This document shows, one piece after another, positions 36,384 to 37,345 of a stretch of 37,345 bases of DNA. The DNA comes from an uncultured Pirellula sp. Lineage in GTDB: Bacteria > Planctomycetota > Planctomycetia > Pirellulales > Pirellulaceae. Where the stretch lies: contig CAIYZV010000300.1 of NCBI GenBank assembly GCA_903930765.1, positions 1 to 37,345 of the forward strand, in the 5' to 3' direction. How positions within the stretch are numbered: position 1 is the stretch's first letter; each line of letters begins with the position of its first letter. The notes beneath the pieces were generated by a model, which ran no database searches, was not told where the DNA came from, and worked only from the letters and a program-made list of their open reading frames with translations. The position numbers and the translations under genes are program-made.

Positions 36384-37345
36384 TCACGCTTTCCAGATCT
36401 TTGCCTTGGCACGACCGGCGTACGGCGCAGTCGCGTTTCTCGTATCGACGACGAGATTGGACTCTTTCACGATCTGAGAGTAATCGAACGCCGAATGGTC
36501 GGTGGCGATCAATACGCAGTCCAGCCCCCCCAGAAATTCCGGCGTTAATTCTTGACTGGATAACTCAGGAACATCAAACGATCGCATGCGGGGCAGATGA
36601 GGAACATGCGGATCGCTGTAAGTCACAATAGCCCCTCGATGCAGCAACAATTCCATCAACTTGAAACTGGGACTTTCCCGAGGATCGTCGATGTTCTTCT
36701 TATAAGCAACTCCCAAAACGCAAACCTTGGAACCCTTGATCGGTTTCCCTGCGTCGTTGAGCGCCTCGGCCACCCGATCGACGACGAATAGAGGCATCGC
36801 CGTGTTGATCTCGCCAGCGAGTTCAATAAAACGAGTCGGCATCTCGTGGCATCGCGCCAACCAAGTCAAATAAAATGGATCGATTGGGATGCAATGCCCC
36901 CCTAATCCGGGTCCTGGATAGAAGGCCTGGAACCCGAAAGGCTTTGTTTTGGCCGCATCGATAACTTCCCAAATATCCAATCCGAGCTTGGTGAACAGCA
37001 GCTTCAATTCGTTTACCATGGCAATGTTGACGCTGCGATAAGTGTTCTCCAAAATCTTGCATGCTTCGGCGATTTCGCACGAGGAGACAGGCACGACGTG
37101 CTCCATAACTCCTCCATACAGCGACAATGCTCGCGCAGAGCTTGCAGGATCCATCCCACCGACAACCTTAGGGATCGATTGCGTTGAAAACTGCAGGTTG
37201 CCTGGATCCTCGCGTTCAGGACTATACGCCAGGAAGTAATCCTTACCACACTCCAGACCGCTCCGGTCCAGAATCGGCTTGACCACATCCCGTGTCGTAC
37301 CTGGGTAGGTCGTACTCTCCAGAACGATCAATTGCCCTGGACGCA
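36384..37345 (-). CDS. wbpA: UDP-N-acetyl-D-glucosamine 6-dehydrogenase-type nucleotide-sugar dehydrogenase (5' end cut by window)
   Basis: The frame runs off the window end, so the N-terminal Rossmann NAD-binding part (roughly 120 residues) is missing. The visible part begins RPGQLIVLESTTYPGTTRD. The catalytic Cys lies in GPGLGGHCIPIDPFYL, whose HCIPIDP form distinguishes the N-acetylhexosamine dehydrogenases (WbpA/WecC-like) from UDP-glucose dehydrogenases (GGSCFPKD). GVAYKKNIDDPRESP is the UDP-binding C-terminal domain start. It should oxidise UDP-GlcNAc to the uronic acid for surface polysaccharide. The symbol is by similarity; a related sugar specificity is possible. It converges with the MFS gene, 25 nt apart, with no clear terminator. 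Confidence 0.9.
   Translation of the reverse strand, partial: RPGQLIVLESTTYPGTTRDVVKPILDRSGLECGKDYFLAYSPEREDPGNLQFSTQSIPKVVGGMDPASSARALSLYGGVMEHVVPVSSCEIAEACKILENTYRSVNIAMVNELKLLFTKLGLDIWEVIDAAKTKPFGFQAFYPGPGLGGHCIPIDPFYLTWLARCHEMPTRFIELAGEINTAMPLFVVDRVAEALNDAGKPIKGSKVCVLGVAYKKNIDDPRESPSFKLMELLLHRGAIVTYSDPHVPHLPRMRSFDVPELSSQELTPEFLGGLDCVLIATDHSAFDYSQIVKESNLVVDTRNATAPYAGRAKAKIWKA

Overview
The window looks like a chromosomal stretch from a planctomycete, probably Pirellulaceae-like. This is inferred from a DUF1559 protein with a type IV prepilin-style N-terminus, from many genes without a clear Shine-Dalgarno sequence, from an ExeA-like ATPase and a large two-module ABC-2 permease typical of that phylum, and from scattered core genes instead of classic operons. 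No rRNA, tRNA, CRISPR array, insertion sequence, integrase or phage module was recognised.

Layout. 1-1347 (minus): a tightly packed DUF2203 / MazG-like / QueD-like operon; its first two genes are linked by two 6-codon mini-ORFs, each joined by an ATGA overlap. 1510-4447: an ExeA/GspA-like AAA ATPase (minus) divergent from an ABC-2 permease (plus). 4505-6337 (minus): a DNA methyltransferase fused to a C-terminal GIY-YIG-like domain. 6439-10785 (minus): acetyl-CoA synthetase, a sugar phosphate isomerase/epimerase-type TIM barrel and the E2 subunit of 2-oxoglutarate dehydrogenase. 11077-12129 (plus): an aldo/keto reductase. 12130-21107 (plus): a long gene-free leader, rpoB, rpoC and a strong intrinsic terminator; the ribosomal protein genes that often precede rpoB are absent. 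21201-23076 (plus): a THUMP-like methyltransferase overlapping bioD. 23178-33954 (all minus): alkaline phosphatase, rhodanese, DUF1559 protein, HtrA-type protease, PutA and the A subunit of DNA topoisomerase VI. 34206-36358 (plus): an exported HExxH protein overlapping an MFS transporter. 36384-37345 (minus): a WbpA-type nucleotide-sugar dehydrogenase cut by the window edge.

Functional themes are central carbon and amino-acid metabolism (acs, sucB, putA), transcription (rpoBC), cofactors (queD-like, bioD), envelope and secreted functions (phosphatase, HtrA, DUF1559, polysaccharide precursor) and DNA transactions (methyltransferase fusion, Topo VI A). There is no single large gene cluster that reads as a new defence or biosynthetic system. 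The items most worth a second look are the topoisomerase VI A gene with no B subunit beside it, the methyltransferase/GIY-YIG fusion with apparently altered nuclease residues, the ATGA-linked mini-ORF chain, and a recurrent pattern of short (12-20 bp) tandem duplications at gene boundaries, found at seven places.
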